A stretch of 64,000 nt of DNA from Lysobacterales bacterium 15-68-25 (GCA_002279065.1 NCKB01000011.1:62001-126000); one strand, 5' to 3'. Shown: positions 24,604-34,164, numbered from the stretch's first letter. Numbers and translations: made by a program. Notes: a model not told the origin generated them from the sequence alone.

Positions 24604-25752
24604 TCAGTCCAGCGGCCAGGCCAGGTCATCGTTCGCGGCGACGTCGGCGACGTCGGCGACGTCGGCACCGGTCGCCGGATCCGCCGGCGACGCGGCACGA
24701 TCGCCGCGCGCCGCCTGTCGCCACCACGGCATCGCCGGTCGACGCTCGGCCGGCTCCACCGGCTCGCCCAGCCGCGGCAGCAGCAGGTGGGCGTGTGCCG
24801 GGTCGGCCTGCGCCAGCAGGGTTTCCACCGGCTGGTCCCAGGCATGCGTGGACAGCGAGAAGGTGCCCCAGTGCACCGGCAGCAGCACGCCGCCGCCGAG
24901 CAGGCGATGCGCCTGGAGCGCATTCTCCGGTCCCAGGTGGATGTCGCCCCACGAGGGATGGAACGCCCCGACTTCCAGCATCACCAGGTCGAACGGGCCG
25001 AGCCGGTCGCGGATCGCTTCGTACTCGGTGGTCAGGCCGGTGTCGCCGCTGAAGAACACGCGATGGCGCTCGCCGGCCAGCACCAGCGAAGACCACAGGG
25101 TCTGGTTGCGGTCCTTCAGGCCGCGGCCGGAGAAATGCTGCGAGGGCGCCGCGGTCACCGTGAGGCCGGTGCCGGGAATGCGGTGGCTCTCCCACCACGC
25201 CAGTTCGGTGATGCGCTCCGGAGCGATGCCCCAGGCCTCCAGGTGTGCGCCAACGCCCAGCGAGGTGACGAAGGGGACGCTGGACTTCGCCAGCGCGCGG
25301 ATGGTCGGGTAGTCCAGGTGGTCGTAGTGGTCGTGCGAGATCACCACCGCGTCCACCTCGGGCAACTGCCGCAGGGTCACCGGCACCGGCTGGAAGCGCT
25401 TCGGGCCCATCAGGGTGAACGGCGAGGCACGCTCGCCCCACACCGGGTCGGTCAGCACGCGCCAGCCGTCGATCTCCAGCAGCACGGTGGAGTGGCCCAG
25501 CCAGGTGGCGCGCAGGCCACTGGCCGGCCGGCGCTGCCAGGCCCCGCGCGGGTCGTGTGCCGGCAGCGGCGTGGCAGGGCGGCGGTCGGGATCCTCGCGG
25601 AGGAACTCGCGCAGCGCCGGGCGCGGCGTCGCGGGGTCGCGCAGGCCGGGCAGCACGGGATGGATGTTGCGCAGCCGCTCGCCGTCCCACAGCGGCAGGT
25701 CACGCAGGCGCTCCAGCCGGGCGCCCTGGGCGATTTTTCCGAAGGAACGCAT
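24604..25752 (-). CDS. MBL-fold metal-dependent hydrolase (UlaG/NAPE-PLD-like)
   Basis: A 382-residue metallo-beta-lactamase-fold hydrolase. The dinuclear metal motif is HDHYDH, with H140, H142, D144 and H145, followed by FFSGDTGL and PVHWGTF for the remaining ligands. The overall layout matches the UlaG / N-acyl-phosphatidylethanolamine phospholipase D-like group. The C-terminal tail is low-complexity, ending in a DVA triplet encoded by three 9-bp direct repeats. I start it at the ATG giving MRSFGKIAQG, after a CGAGG site; earlier in-frame ATGs add 9-11 residues. Confidence 0.83.
   Translation of the reverse strand: MRSFGKIAQGARLERLRDLPLWDGERLRNIHPVLPGLRDPATPRPALREFLREDPDRRPATPLPAHDPRGAWQRRPASGLRATWLGHSTVLLEIDGWRVLTDPVWGERASPFTLMGPKRFQPVPVTLRQLPEVDAVVISHDHYDHLDYPTIRALAKSSVPFVTSLGVGAHLEAWGIAPERITELAWWESHRIPGTGLTVTAAPSQHFSGRGLKDRNQTLWSSLVLAGERHRVFFSGDTGLTTEYEAIRDRLGPFDLVMLEVGAFHPSWGDIHLGPENALQAHRLLGGGVLLPVHWGTFSLSTHAWDQPVETLLAQADPAHAHLLLPRLGEPVEPAERRPAMPWWRQAARGDRAASPADPATGADVADVADVAANDDLAWPLD
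24638..24664. repeat. Three tandem copies of a 9-bp repeat inside the MBL-fold gene
   Basis: GCGACGTCG is repeated three times in frame. On the minus strand it encodes an Asp-Val-Ala repeat near the protein's C-terminus. A likely site of copy-number variation by slippage. Confidence 0.7.
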
Positions 25753-25901
25753 GGAGACCTCGAACCAATGGGGAACCATCTGCATGGGTGCCCGTCCGGG
25801 ACACCGCAAGGCATACGTGCCGAAAGGCCTGGCTGGAGTCACATGCATGACGCCCGTGAACGCGCGATGCTCTGGCCACCTTTCCCGACCCGAGAGCCGA
25901 C

Positions 25902-26423
25902 ATGCGCCAGCAAGCCCTGCTTTGCACCGTGCTGATCCCTGCCATGACCGTGGCCATCGCGACACCCGCCTTGGCCGCGGGCAAGGCCGCAGTGGAGCGC
26001 AAGGCCGTGCTTGGCGTGGTCGACCAGACCTTCGCCGCGCTGGCGAAGCACGACGCCACGGCGATGCGCGCGCTGCTGGTGCCCGGTGCGGTGTTCGCCG
26101 TGCTGGGCCCGGACGGCCGGATCAAGATGGAGCGCGACGACGAGTTCCTGCAGATGCTGGCCAGCCGCCAGGGCGACTGGCGCGAGCGGATCTGGTCGCC
26201 GAAGGTGCTGATGGGCAGCGGACTGGCCCAGGTGTGGGCGCCCTACGATTTCCACCTCGACGGCAAGTTCTCCCACTGCGGCATCGACAGCTTCGCGCTG
26301 GTGAAGGACGGCAGCGGGCAGTGGCGCATCACCGGCATCACCTACAACGTGCAGATCGACGGCTGTCCCACCGACCCGAAGACGCGCGCGAAAACCGCCG
26401 CCAAGACTCCCGCAAAGCACTGA
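25902..26423 (+). CDS. Secreted NTF2-like (DUF4440-type) protein
   Basis: A 173-residue exported protein. The signal peptide ends ATPALAA, and an NTF2-like domain contains VDQTFAALAKHDATAMRALL, VWAPYDFHLDGKFSHCG and the final QWRITGITYNVQ. It ends in a Lys/Thr-rich tail (TRAKTAAKTPAKH). Its stop codon shares a base with the start of the next gene (TGATG), so the two are translationally coupled despite very different predicted locations. Confidence 0.83.
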   Translation: MRQQALLCTVLIPAMTVAIATPALAAGKAAVERKAVLGVVDQTFAALAKHDATAMRALLVPGAVFAVLGPDGRIKMERDDEFLQMLASRQGDWRERIWSPKVLMGSGLAQVWAPYDFHLDGKFSHCGIDSFALVKDGSGQWRITGITYNVQIDGCPTDPKTRAKTAAKTPAKH

Positions 26424-26752
26424 TGGCCTCCGACGTCGATTTCGTCGCCTACGTGTGCGAGCAGGCCGGACTTGGCGACGCGCTGTCGTACCGGAAGATG
26501 TTCGGCGAGTACGCGCTGTACCTGGATGGCCGGGTGGTCGCGCTGGTCTGCGACAACATGCTGTTCGTGAAGCCGACCGACGCCGGCCGCGCGCTGCTCG
26601 ACGCGGTGGAGGAGGCACCGCCGTATCCCGGGGCGAAGCCGCACTGGCGGCTGGACGAGGTGCTCGATGACGGCGAGCGGCTCGGGCGCCTGCTGCGGGT
26701 GACGGCAACGGCGCTACCTCTGCCACGGCCAAAGGCGCCACGCAAACGCTGA
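26423..26752 (+). CDS. TfoX/Sxy N-terminal domain protein
   Basis: A 109-residue cytoplasmic protein consisting only of the TfoX N-terminal domain: YRKMFGEYALYLDGRVVALVCDNMLFVKPTDAGR is spread over residues 23-56, followed by PPYPGAKPHW. Full TfoX/Sxy competence activators also carry a C-terminal domain, which is missing. Stand-alone N-domains are common in proteobacteria and have no assigned role. Coupled to the upstream gene through TGATG; convergent with the nitronate monooxygenase. Confidence 0.85.
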   Translation: MASDVDFVAYVCEQAGLGDALSYRKMFGEYALYLDGRVVALVCDNMLFVKPTDAGRALLDAVEEAPPYPGAKPHWRLDEVLDDGERLGRLLRVTATALPLPRPKAPRKR

Positions 26753-26761
26753 TCTGGCCGA

Positions 26762-27859
26762 TCAGGGTTGTTTGAAGGTCGCCTCGATCAGATCCCGCGC
26801 GATCGTCTCGGCCGGTCCGGTCCGCGCCAATGGCGCCGCCTCGCCGGCCCACAGGTTGACGAAGTCGTCGATGCCGTCCGGTTCGGTCCGTTCGCGCAGC
26901 GGCGCCAGCGCGGCGCCGGCGGTGGGGAATGCGGGGGCGTCATCCGACATCGGCCCCAGTTCCTCCATCAGCCGGTTGACGATGCCGCGCGCGGGCCGTC
27001 CGGAGAACAGATTGGTTACCGCTGTCCGCGTTGCGCGCGGCGACTGCAGCGCAGCGCGGTGGACCGGGCGGATGCGTGCCTCGTCGCTGAGCAGGAACGC
27101 CGTGCCCAGCTGCACGCCGGCGGCTCCAAGCGCGCGTGCCGCATGGATGCCGCGAGCATCGCCGATGCCGCCGGCGGCGATCACGGGGCAGTCGACCGCG
27201 TCGACCACCTGCGGCAGCAGAGCGAACAGGCCCGGCTGCACCGGGACCGGAGCGTCCAGGAACGAGCCACGATGGCCACCGGCCTCCCAGCCTTGGGCGA
27301 TGATCGCGTCGCACCCGTGTGCGGCCAGCCAGCGCGCCTCCTCCACCGTGGTCGCGCTGCCCAGCACGTGCGCGCCGCAGGCCTTCACCCGAGCCAGCAG
27401 CGCAGGGTCGGGCAGACCGAAGTGGAAGCTCACCACTTCCGGTCGCAGCGCCTCCACCGTGGCGCAGGCCTCGGTGTCGAAGGGTCGCCGTTGCGCGGCA
27501 CGGGCCCGGGTGTCGCGCGGGATACCGAGCGCGTCGTAATACGGCGCCAGCCGCTCGCGCCAGCGCGCCTCGCGAGCCGGGGCGGACGCCGGCTCGGTGT
27601 GGCAGAAAAAGTTGAGGTTGAGCGGCGCGTCGACCGCGGCGCGGAAGCGCGCCGCCTGTGCACGCAGCGTATCGGCATCGAGCATCGCGCAGGGCAGCGC
27701 GCCCAGTCCGCCGGCGCGGGCCACGGCGATGGCCAGGGCCTCGTCGGCGGCGCCGGCCATCGGCGCCAGCAGCAGGGGGTAGCCGATGCCGAGCAGGCGG
27801 GTCAGTCGTGAGTCCGTTGGAACAGGCATGGCGCGCGCCGTCTGGGTGGAGGTCGCCAT
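26762..27859 (-). CDS. Nitronate monooxygenase family protein
   Basis: A 365-residue FMN-dependent TIM-barrel enzyme of the 2-nitropropane dioxygenase/NMO family. The signature AQGWEAGGHRGS contains the catalytic His at about 196. IAAGGIGDARG, GVQLGTAFLLSDEA and NLNFFCH give the phosphate-binding and N-terminal patterns. Nitronates such as propionate-3-nitronate are the known substrates of the family. The ATG start has GGAGG six bases upstream. No regulator is adjacent. Confidence 0.88.
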   Translation of the reverse strand: MATSTQTARAMPVPTDSRLTRLLGIGYPLLLAPMAGAADEALAIAVARAGGLGALPCAMLDADTLRAQAARFRAAVDAPLNLNFFCHTEPASAPAREARWRERLAPYYDALGIPRDTRARAAQRRPFDTEACATVEALRPEVVSFHFGLPDPALLARVKACGAHVLGSATTVEEARWLAAHGCDAIIAQGWEAGGHRGSFLDAPVPVQPGLFALLPQVVDAVDCPVIAAGGIGDARGIHAARALGAAGVQLGTAFLLSDEARIRPVHRAALQSPRATRTAVTNLFSGRPARGIVNRLMEELGPMSDDAPAFPTAGAALAPLRERTEPDGIDDFVNLWAGEAAPLARTGPAETIARDLIEATFKQP

Positions 27860-27898
27860 TGTCCGCCTCCGGCGCGGTGCTGTCCGCCGCAGCGGTGG

Positions 27899-28486
27899 TC
27901 AGCGATGCAGGCCCAGCGCGCGGCGCGCCTCGTCGAGAAAACTGTCTTCCTGATCGCGTGCAGGCAGGTTGGATGCCAGCTCCACCAGCGCGCGGTCGAT
28001 GCCGCCTGGCCGGCCCAGGGCCTCATCGCACAGCAGTTCGGCGATCGGGCCGAAGTAGTCCAGTGCTATGCGCCCGATGATCCCGCGCTGCAGTTCGGTG
28101 AGGCTCTCCACGCCGGCATGTGCCGATGTACCGGCCGGCACGGCGGTCCGCACCGGCTCTGCCGACGGCAGTTCGGGTACCTCCTGTTCGAAGCCGCCGG
28201 ACAGCCAGGCCAGCGACGCGGCGCCCAGCGAGACCGTGACCGGGCTGGAGCGCGCCGGATCGGCCTGGAAGCGGGCACGTCCACCCGGCACGCGGGCGAG
28301 CAGCCGCACCGCCTCGTCGCCGCGATGGCGGCTGAACACCACGTCTTCCACCTGGCCGCCGTGCAGCCGGATCGTGCAGGAGTGGTTGTCCTCGGTGACC
28401 ACGAAGAAGAAGCCCGAGGCCTTCTGCAGGGCCAGCGTCTTCAGGTCGCGCAGGATCTCGATCAGCGGGCGGAGCTCGTTGGCCAT
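27899..28486 (-). CDS. PATAN/DUF4388-like signalling protein
   Basis: A 195-residue cytoplasmic protein. The N-terminal 85 residues match the PATAN/DUF4388 style: KASGFFFV, SCTIRLHGGQVEDVVFSRHRGDEAV and PGGRARFQ. A Pro/Ala-rich linker leads to a helical C-terminal part (ELQRGIIGRIALDYFGPIAELL). PATAN proteins usually act as adaptors in signalling and surface-motility systems. It starts 41 bp after a Cache-HAMP receptor that has no output domain, and the two very likely form an operon and a functional pair. Confidence 0.65.
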   Translation of the reverse strand: MANELRPLIEILRDLKTLALQKASGFFFVVTEDNHSCTIRLHGGQVEDVVFSRHRGDEAVRLLARVPGGRARFQADPARSSPVTVSLGAASLAWLSGGFEQEVPELPSAEPVRTAVPAGTSAHAGVESLTELQRGIIGRIALDYFGPIAELLCDEALGRPGGIDRALVELASNLPARDQEDSFLDEARRALGLHR

Positions 28487-28527
28487 GGGTCGACGTGCCT
28501 CTGCTTGCCTCGGGGTGGCTGTCCTGC

Positions 28528-29661
28528 CTAGCGCTTGCCCAGCCGGTCCATCGCCAGCCGGACGCTGTTGGCGAGCCGCGCGATCGCCTTGGCCAGCGTA
28601 CCGATCTCGTCGTGCAGGTTAACCTCGGTGATCGTGTGGTTCCATTGGCCGCGGCTGAGTTCTTCGGCCACCTCGGTCAGGTGCTGCACCGGCCTGAGCA
28701 CCCTCGCCCAGATCAGCGCCGACTGCAGGCCCAGCAGCAGCGCGCACACCAGCAGGCCGATCCCGACGATCCACGCCGACTGCCGCATGATCGCGTCGTT
28801 CACGTCACTCGCCGGATAGGCCGCGACCAGGCTGAAGCCCCAGCCGGGGACCGGTTGGCTGCGGATCACCCAGTTCGCGGGCTTCTCCTTCACGATGCGG
28901 TCGATATCGGCCGGGCGTGTGGTTGCACCCGTGCGCGAGTGGAAACGCAGCGTGCCGCCGGCATCGAACAGGGCGACGAAGCCGGAATCGAGCAGCCGAC
29001 TGTTGCCGATCACCCGGTCCAGCGCCTCCAGGTCGGTCTTGTAGCCGACGTACCAGATGCCGATCGCGCTGCCGCCGTCGGCGGGCAGGATCGGTTCGTA
29101 GCCGGTCACGTACGGGTTGCCGAGGATGTCGACCACGCCGTAGAAGCTCTCGTTCCGACGGATCCGCCCGATCACCGGCCCGTGCGGGTCGAGCACCGTG
29201 CCGATGGCGCGGCTGCCGTCTTCCCTGCGCACGTTGGTGGCGATGCGCACGAAGTCGTCGCCGCTGCGCGAGAAGATCGTGGCGGTACCGCCCATCACGG
29301 CGGTGACGCTGTCCACCAGTTCGAAGCGGTCACCTTGCGGGGTATTGCCCAGCAGCAGGTCGTTCGCCGGTTCCGGTCGGCCGGGCAGGGTGATCGGGCC
29401 ACCGAGCCGCGGCACGCCGAGGGCATCGCCCTGCCTTCGCATGAGCCGCATGCCGTCGTGCACGCGGTCGAGCATGATCGTGCGGGTGACGGCCAGCAGG
29501 CTCTGCAATGCGCCGGTTTCGCGATCGATGGCAGTGGCTGCCTCGCGGCGCACGCGCCCGGCTTCGACTGTGGCCAGCACGATGGTCACGGCGACGGTCG
29601 CCAACAACACGAGCGCGAGCACGGGCAACAGCAGGCGAACCCGCAGCGAATGGCGAAGCAT
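28528..29661 (-). CDS. Cache-HAMP membrane receptor without output domain
   Basis: A 377-residue inner-membrane protein. TM1 is at about 9-31. The large periplasmic Cache domain contains MGGTATIFSRSGDDFVRIATNV, SFYGVVDILGNPYVTGYEPI and AIGIWYVGYK, the Cache_3/Cache_2 pattern of chemoreceptors. TM2 is near 295-320, then a HAMP domain (LRPVQHLTEVAEELSRGQWNHTI) and 25 more residues. There is no MCP, kinase, GGDEF or other output. The reading frame is intact and ends naturally, so this looks like a real architecture. The adjacent PATAN-like protein is the obvious partner. GGGAGGG precedes the ATG. Confidence 0.82.
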   Translation of the reverse strand: MLRHSLRVRLLLPVLALVLLATVAVTIVLATVEAGRVRREAATAIDRETGALQSLLAVTRTIMLDRVHDGMRLMRRQGDALGVPRLGGPITLPGRPEPANDLLLGNTPQGDRFELVDSVTAVMGGTATIFSRSGDDFVRIATNVRREDGSRAIGTVLDPHGPVIGRIRRNESFYGVVDILGNPYVTGYEPILPADGGSAIGIWYVGYKTDLEALDRVIGNSRLLDSGFVALFDAGGTLRFHSRTGATTRPADIDRIVKEKPANWVIRSQPVPGWGFSLVAAYPASDVNDAIMRQSAWIVGIGLLVCALLLGLQSALIWARVLRPVQHLTEVAEELSRGQWNHTITEVNLHDEIGTLAKAIARLANSVRLAMDRLGKR

Positions 29662-29814
29662 GGCGTCCCTCCCCCGGGTCGCGGCGCCGGACCGGCTGGC
29701 GCAGCATACCCATGACGTGCCCCGGTGCGAAGCGCGCCTGTTGGCCCGGTCCAGCCAAACGGCGTAGGGTGCGGGGCTCCGGCAGGATGGCCTCGACGAC
29801 AGGAGTTGCTGCGT

Positions 29815-30453
29815 ATGGTTTCCGTTTTTCCCCGAAGGTTCCTCGCGTTTGCGTGGCTCGTGCCGCTGGCGGCGATAGGCCAGACCAGCCTGCCCGGGGT
29901 GACGGTCACCGCCCCCTACACGCGCACCCACGGTGGCTATGTCATCTCCGGTGACTTCCGCGTGGATGCGCGCATGCCCACGGTGGTGTTTCCAGCCCAG
30001 GCGCTGGTGAAGGACGACATCCTGAGCGTGCGGCCGGTGCACCTGGACGACGACGAATACCTGGTGCTGCAGGAATGCGCCAGCGCGGACTGCCGCACCG
30101 CGCACGTGGTGCGGGTATGGACCGCCGACGGCGCAGTGGGCCAGGTGCGGCAGAGCGATTCGCGCGTCTGGATCCAGCACGAGAACAAGTACTTCATCTG
30201 GATGCAGCGGATGCCGGTAATCCAGGGCGGCTGCATGGGATGCGCCTCGCACTTCGCCGAATTCCGGCTGTTCAGCCCACCCATGACGCTGGTGCCGACA
30301 GGCGTCGAGGCGGCCAACAACCGCGCGCTGCTCGCATCGCAGCCGCCGCGGGCCGTGCCGGTGGCCGAGCAGGTGCATGAAGGGGCGACGTTCGTGGTGC
30401 GCTTCCAGGGCGGCTCCACGGTGCGCATCCAGCGGATGCACGCGGCGGACTGA
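29815..30453 (+). CDS. Exported hypothetical protein, 212 aa
   Basis: A protein with a signal peptide (AFAWLVPLAAIGQTS) and a mature part of about 190 residues. Two cysteine pairs stand out: CASADC near the middle and CMGC about 50 residues later. VRPVHLDDDEYLVLQEC and YFIWMQRMPVIQGG suggest a beta-rich fold. No family recognised. Divergent from the Cache-HAMP gene, 153 bp apart. Confidence 0.7.
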   Translation: MVSVFPRRFLAFAWLVPLAAIGQTSLPGVTVTAPYTRTHGGYVISGDFRVDARMPTVVFPAQALVKDDILSVRPVHLDDDEYLVLQECASADCRTAHVVRVWTADGAVGQVRQSDSRVWIQHENKYFIWMQRMPVIQGGCMGCASHFAEFRLFSPPMTLVPTGVEAANNRALLASQPPRAVPVAEQVHEGATFVVRFQGGSTVRIQRMHAAD

Positions 30454-30495
30454 CCCGGGACTCCGGTGGTCGCGGCGCCGCACGGGTCGCTTGCG

Positions 30496-30501
30496 TACAC
30501 T
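30496..30501 (+). promoter_or_regulatory. TACACT -10-like hexamer
   Basis: Lies 120 bp before the UvrA-like start, preceded by TTGCG. A candidate only; the -35 match is poor. Confidence 0.22.
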
Positions 30502-30622
30502 GCACGACCGGCCGCCCGGCGTTGGACCTTCCCGGCCGCTCCCGTTCCCTGCGAGTCGTCTGCATGTTTCCCGAGCTATCCGTCATCCCTCCGTCCGCCC
30601 GCCGTTCACGGGGGCGGGGCGC

Positions 30623-33148
30623 ATGACGGTGCGGCTCGACGATGCCGCCGCCGGCAGTGGTGGCGCCGACAACGGCTGCGTGCGCGTGCGCGGTGCGCGC
30701 GAGCACAACCTGAAAAGCGTCAGCGTGGATATCCCGCGCGATGCGCTGGTGGTGTTCACCGGGGTGTCCGGCTCGGGCAAGTCCTCGCTGGCCTTCGGCA
30801 CCATCTACGCGGAAGCGCAGCGGCGTTATTTCGAGTCGGTGGCGCCGTACGCGCGGCGGCTGATCGAGCAGGCCGGCGCGCCGGCGGTCGATCGCATCGA
30901 CGGGCTGCCGCCGGCGGTCGCCCTGCAGCAGAGCCGCGGCGGCAGCAGCACGCGCTCCACCGTCGGCAGCCTGAGCACGCTGTCCAATGCGCTGCGCATG
31001 TTGTACTCGCGTGCCGGCGACTACCCGGCGGGATTGGCGCTGCTCGAATCCGACGCGTTCTCGCCGAACACGCCGGCCGGCGCCTGTCCGGACTGCCACG
31101 GCCTGGGCAAGGTGTTCGACGCCACCGAGGCCTCGATGGTGCCGGATCCGTCGCTGACCATTCGCGAGCGCGCCGTCGCGTGCTGGCCGCAGGGCTGGCA
31201 GGGCAAGAACTACCGCGACATCCTCACCACGCTGGGCTACGACGTGGACCGGCCGTGGCGCGAGTTGCCGCAGGAACAGCGCGACTGGATCCTGTTTACC
31301 GACGAGCAGCTGGTGGTTCCGGTCTACCGCGACGTGGCGCCGGCGGTAGCGCAGGCCGCCTACGCGCGCGGCGAGCCCGGCAACTACAAGGGCACCTACG
31401 TCAGCGCGCGCGCCTACGTGATGCACAGCTTCGCGCAGAGCGAGAGCGCGGCGATCAAGCAGCGCGTGGCGCGATACATGGTGGCGCGCCCGTGCCCGGC
31501 CTGCGATGGCCGGCGGTTGCGGCCCGAGGCGCTGTCGGTCACCTTCGGTGGGCATGACATCGCCCACGCTTCGGGCCTGCCGCTGCGCGAGCTGGCGCGA
31601 CACCTGCGCGCCACGCTGGACGGCATGGCCGCACGCGACGACGGGCATCCGGAAAAGCAGCTGGTCGCCGAACGCATCGTCGCCGACGTCGGTGCGCGCA
31701 TCGATACCCTGATCGAACTCGGCCTCGGGTATCTGTCGCTGGAACGCAGCACGCCCACGCTGTCGCCGGGCGAGCTGCAGCGGCTGCGCCTGACGACCCA
31801 GCTGCAGGCGCAGCTGTTCGGCGTGGTCTACGTGCTGGACGAGCCGTCCGCCGGCCTGCACCCGGCCGACACCGAAGCCCTGCTGCGCGCGCTGGCGCGG
31901 CTGAAGGCCGGCGGCAATTCGGTGTTCGTGGTGGAGCACGAGCTGGAGGTGATCCGCGCGGCGGACTGGGTGATCGACATCGGTCCCGGCGCCGGCACCC
32001 AGGGCGGCGAGGTGCTGCACGCCGGTCCGCTGGCGGAATTGGCCGATTGCGCGGCCTCGGCGACGCGCCGCTACGTGTTCGACGAGGAGGAGGCGCCGTT
32101 GGGCACGCCGCGCGAGCCCTCCGGCTGGCTGCGCCTGGAAGCGATCACGCGCAACAACGTCGACGGACTGGACGTGGCCTTCCCGCTGGGCGTGATGACC
32201 GCAGTGACTGGCGTCTCCGGCGCGGGCAAGTCCAGCTTGGTCAGCCAGGCGCTGGTGGAGCTGGTCGGGCGCGCGCTGGGCGCGGCGCCGGCGGTGGAGG
32301 ACGAGGGCGACGAGTTGCCGGGCGATACCCCGGCGCCAGCCAGCGGGCGCATCGTCGAGGGCATGGACACGCTGACCCGGCTGGTCACCGTCGACCAGCG
32401 ACCGATCGGCCGCACGCCGCGCTCCAACCTGGCCACCTACACCGGCCTGTTCGACCACGTGCGCAAGCTGTTCGCCGCCACGCCGGAGGCGCGCCGGCGC
32501 AGGTTCGACGCCGGTCGCTTCTCCTTCAACGTGGCGAAGGGGCGCTGCGCCACCTGCGAGGGCGAGGGCTTCGTCTCGGTCGGCCTGCTGTTCCTGCCGT
32601 CGGTCTATGCGCCGTGCCCGGCCTGCCACGGCAGCCGCTACAACGACGACACGCTGGCGGTGACCTGGAACGGCCGGAACGTTGCCGAGGTGCTTGCGCT
32701 TACCGTGGACGACGCAGTGGCGTTCTTTGGCGAGGAGGTGCCACCGCTGGCGCGCTCGCTCGCCACCCTGCGCGACGTGGGCCTCGGCTACCTGCGGCTG
32801 GGCCAGCCGGCGACGGAACTGTCCGGTGGCGAGGCGCAGCGCATCAAGCTTGCCACCGAGCTGCAGCGGCAGGCGCGTGGCCACACGCTGTACGTGCTGG
32901 ACGAGCCCACCACCGGCCTGCACCCGGCCGACGTCGACCGCCTGATGACGCAGTTGCACGGGCTGGTCGAGGCCGGCCACAGCGTGATCGTGGTCGAGCA
33001 CGACCGCCGCGTGATCCGCGCCTGCGACTGGATGATCGACCTCGGTCCCGGCGCCGGCGACGAGGGGGGGCGCATCGTGGCGCAGGGCACCCCGGCCGCA
33101 GTGGTGGCCGCGGGCGTCGGCATCACCGCACGCCATCTTGCCGGCTGA
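30623..33148 (+). CDS. UvrA paralogue (class II, lacks UvrB-binding domain)
   Basis: An 841-residue ABC-type ATPase of the UvrA family. The first Walker [10 protein letters not shown], is at 47-55. A zinc module begins CPDCHGLG at 155. The middle CxxC (CPACDGRR), signature [10 protein letters not shown], and Walker [12 protein letters not shown] follow. The second half has its own Walker [10 protein letters not shown], zinc module CATCEGEG...[17 protein letters not shown] and DEPTTGLHP. Between the first Walker A and first retained zinc module the region holding the first zinc finger and UvrB-binding domain of housekeeping UvrA is absent, explaining 841 rather than about 940 residues. Such paralogues are tied to drug/DNA-intercalator tolerance rather than UvrABC repair. 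Confidence 0.9.
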   Translation: MTVRLDDAAAGSGGADNGCVRVRGAREHNLKSVSVDIPRDALVVFTGVSGSGKSSLAFGTIYAEAQRRYFESVAPYARRLIEQAGAPAVDRIDGLPPAVALQQSRGGSSTRSTVGSLSTLSNALRMLYSRAGDYPAGLALLESDAFSPNTPAGACPDCHGLGKVFDATEASMVPDPSLTIRERAVACWPQGWQGKNYRDILTTLGYDVDRPWRELPQEQRDWILFTDEQLVVPVYRDVAPAVAQAAYARGEPGNYKGTYVSARAYVMHSFAQSESAAIKQRVARYMVARPCPACDGRRLRPEALSVTFGGHDIAHASGLPLRELARHLRATLDGMAARDDGHPEKQLVAERIVADVGARIDTLIELGLGYLSLERSTPTLSPGELQRLRLTTQLQAQLFGVVYVLDEPSAGLHPADTEALLRALARLKAGGNSVFVVEHELEVIRAADWVIDIGPGAGTQGGEVLHAGPLAELADCAASATRRYVFDEEEAPLGTPREPSGWLRLEAITRNNVDGLDVAFPLGVMTAVTGVSGAGKSSLVSQALVELVGRALGAAPAVEDEGDELPGDTPAPASGRIVEGMDTLTRLVTVDQRPIGRTPRSNLATYTGLFDHVRKLFAATPEARRRRFDAGRFSFNVAKGRCATCEGEGFVSVGLLFLPSVYAPCPACHGSRYNDDTLAVTWNGRNVAEVLALTVDDAVAFFGEEVPPLARSLATLRDVGLGYLRLGQPATELSGGEAQRIKLATELQRQARGHTLYVLDEPTTGLHPADVDRLMTQLHGLVEAGHSVIVVEHDRRVIRACDWMIDLGPGAGDEGGRIVAQGTPAAVVAAGVGITARHLAG

Positions 33149-33399
33149 CGCGCGGCGCTTTCGCTCCTTCGGGACCCGGTTTCGTCGCCGATCCGGCGCA
33201 TCCGTCGCGCAGCGCTCGTGCCTGGCGCGTGGCGTGCGCAGGATCAGCCTCGTGCCCTGCGCCGGCGTTGCCGGACCGGCACGGGACCCGGTCGTTTCCT
33301 TGCCGGGTGATTCATGACGTCATCCACGCATGCCCGCAGGCGCGGGCGTGACGGGCGCCTGCATGCCACGCGCGGATGGCCGAGCGGAAGGAACGAGCC

Positions 33400-34089
33400 A
33401 TGTGGGACATGCGTCGGATCATCAAGGCAGGCGTGCTGGTATGGGCCGTGCTGCTGCCCTGGCATGCGCGGGCGGAAGAGCGGGAGGTCGTGGGCCATGC
33501 CACGGTGCACGGGCACGACGTGCCGGTATACCGGATCGGTGAACTGCGTGCGCCGGACACGCCGGCCGGCATGGACGGCTTCGCCGTGCGCGTCGCCTAC
33601 GTGCTGCGCGCGTGGACGCGCGAGCACGGTGTGGAGGCGATCGGCAACCTCTGTCGTACGCCCGACGGCGCCCAGTGGGGCACGGTGCTGCTGACGGTCG
33701 GTGCGCACGTCGCCAGTCCGGTGACGAACGCCTGCCCGCTCGGCATGCTCGCCACCGGCGTGGACATCCACAGCCATCCGCAGCGTCAGCAGTATCGGGC
33801 GAACGCGGTGGACCAGATCTTCCTCGAACGCCTGCCCGGCCGGCTGGTGACGACGCAGCCGGACACGTTCAGCCCGGACGATTACGTACATCCGGGCTAC
33901 ATGGTCGGACGCCTCGGCCTGCACTACCAGCACGGCCCGGATCGGGTTCGCCTGGTGCAGGACACGCGTTTGCCGCTGCCGGCGATGCGTGGCGACGAGC
34001 AGCGACGCATCGCCGCGCTGCCGTCGGCCGGCACGCCTCCGGGCGTGGTGTCGTATACGGCGGCTCCGGCATCGTCGCCGGGTTCCTGA
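33400..34089 (+). CDS. Secreted JAMM/DUF4329-like putative metallopeptidase
   Basis: A 229-residue exported protein. The signal peptide is about residues 1-25 (IIKAGVLVWAVLLPWHARA). The mature domain has the JAB/MPN metal-site order: Glu 79 in VEAIGNLCRTPDG, HxH at H124/H126 in VDIHSHPQ, and SxxD at S158/D161 in FSPDDYVHPGYMVG. This is the pattern of DUF4329-type JAMM domains often found at the ends of RHS and toxin proteins. Here it is a free-standing periplasmic or secreted protein with no toxin genes next to it. GAAGGA lies seven bases before the ATG. Peptidase activity is inferred, not shown. Confidence 0.65.
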   Translation: MWDMRRIIKAGVLVWAVLLPWHARAEEREVVGHATVHGHDVPVYRIGELRAPDTPAGMDGFAVRVAYVLRAWTREHGVEAIGNLCRTPDGAQWGTVLLTVGAHVASPVTNACPLGMLATGVDIHSHPQRQQYRANAVDQIFLERLPGRLVTTQPDTFSPDDYVHPGYMVGRLGLHYQHGPDRVRLVQDTRLPLPAMRGDEQRRIAALPSAGTPPGVVSYTAAPASSPGS

Positions 34090-34164
34090 CGGGAGATGTC
34101 TCCACGCATGCCAAGGCCCGGGAAGTTCTGGCAGGCTGTTGGTTCCCGTTTCCAGGAATGCCCC

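Noticed and set aside
24638-24664. CRISPR or minisatellite at the tandem GCGACGTCG repeats
   Set aside because: Only three 9-bp units, in frame inside a gene, with no spacers.
30272-33136. 954-codon minus-strand open frame opposite the UvrA-like gene
   Set aside because: Long only because the opposite frame avoids stops at high GC. The plus-strand UvrA paralogue has all motifs and fixes the coding strand.
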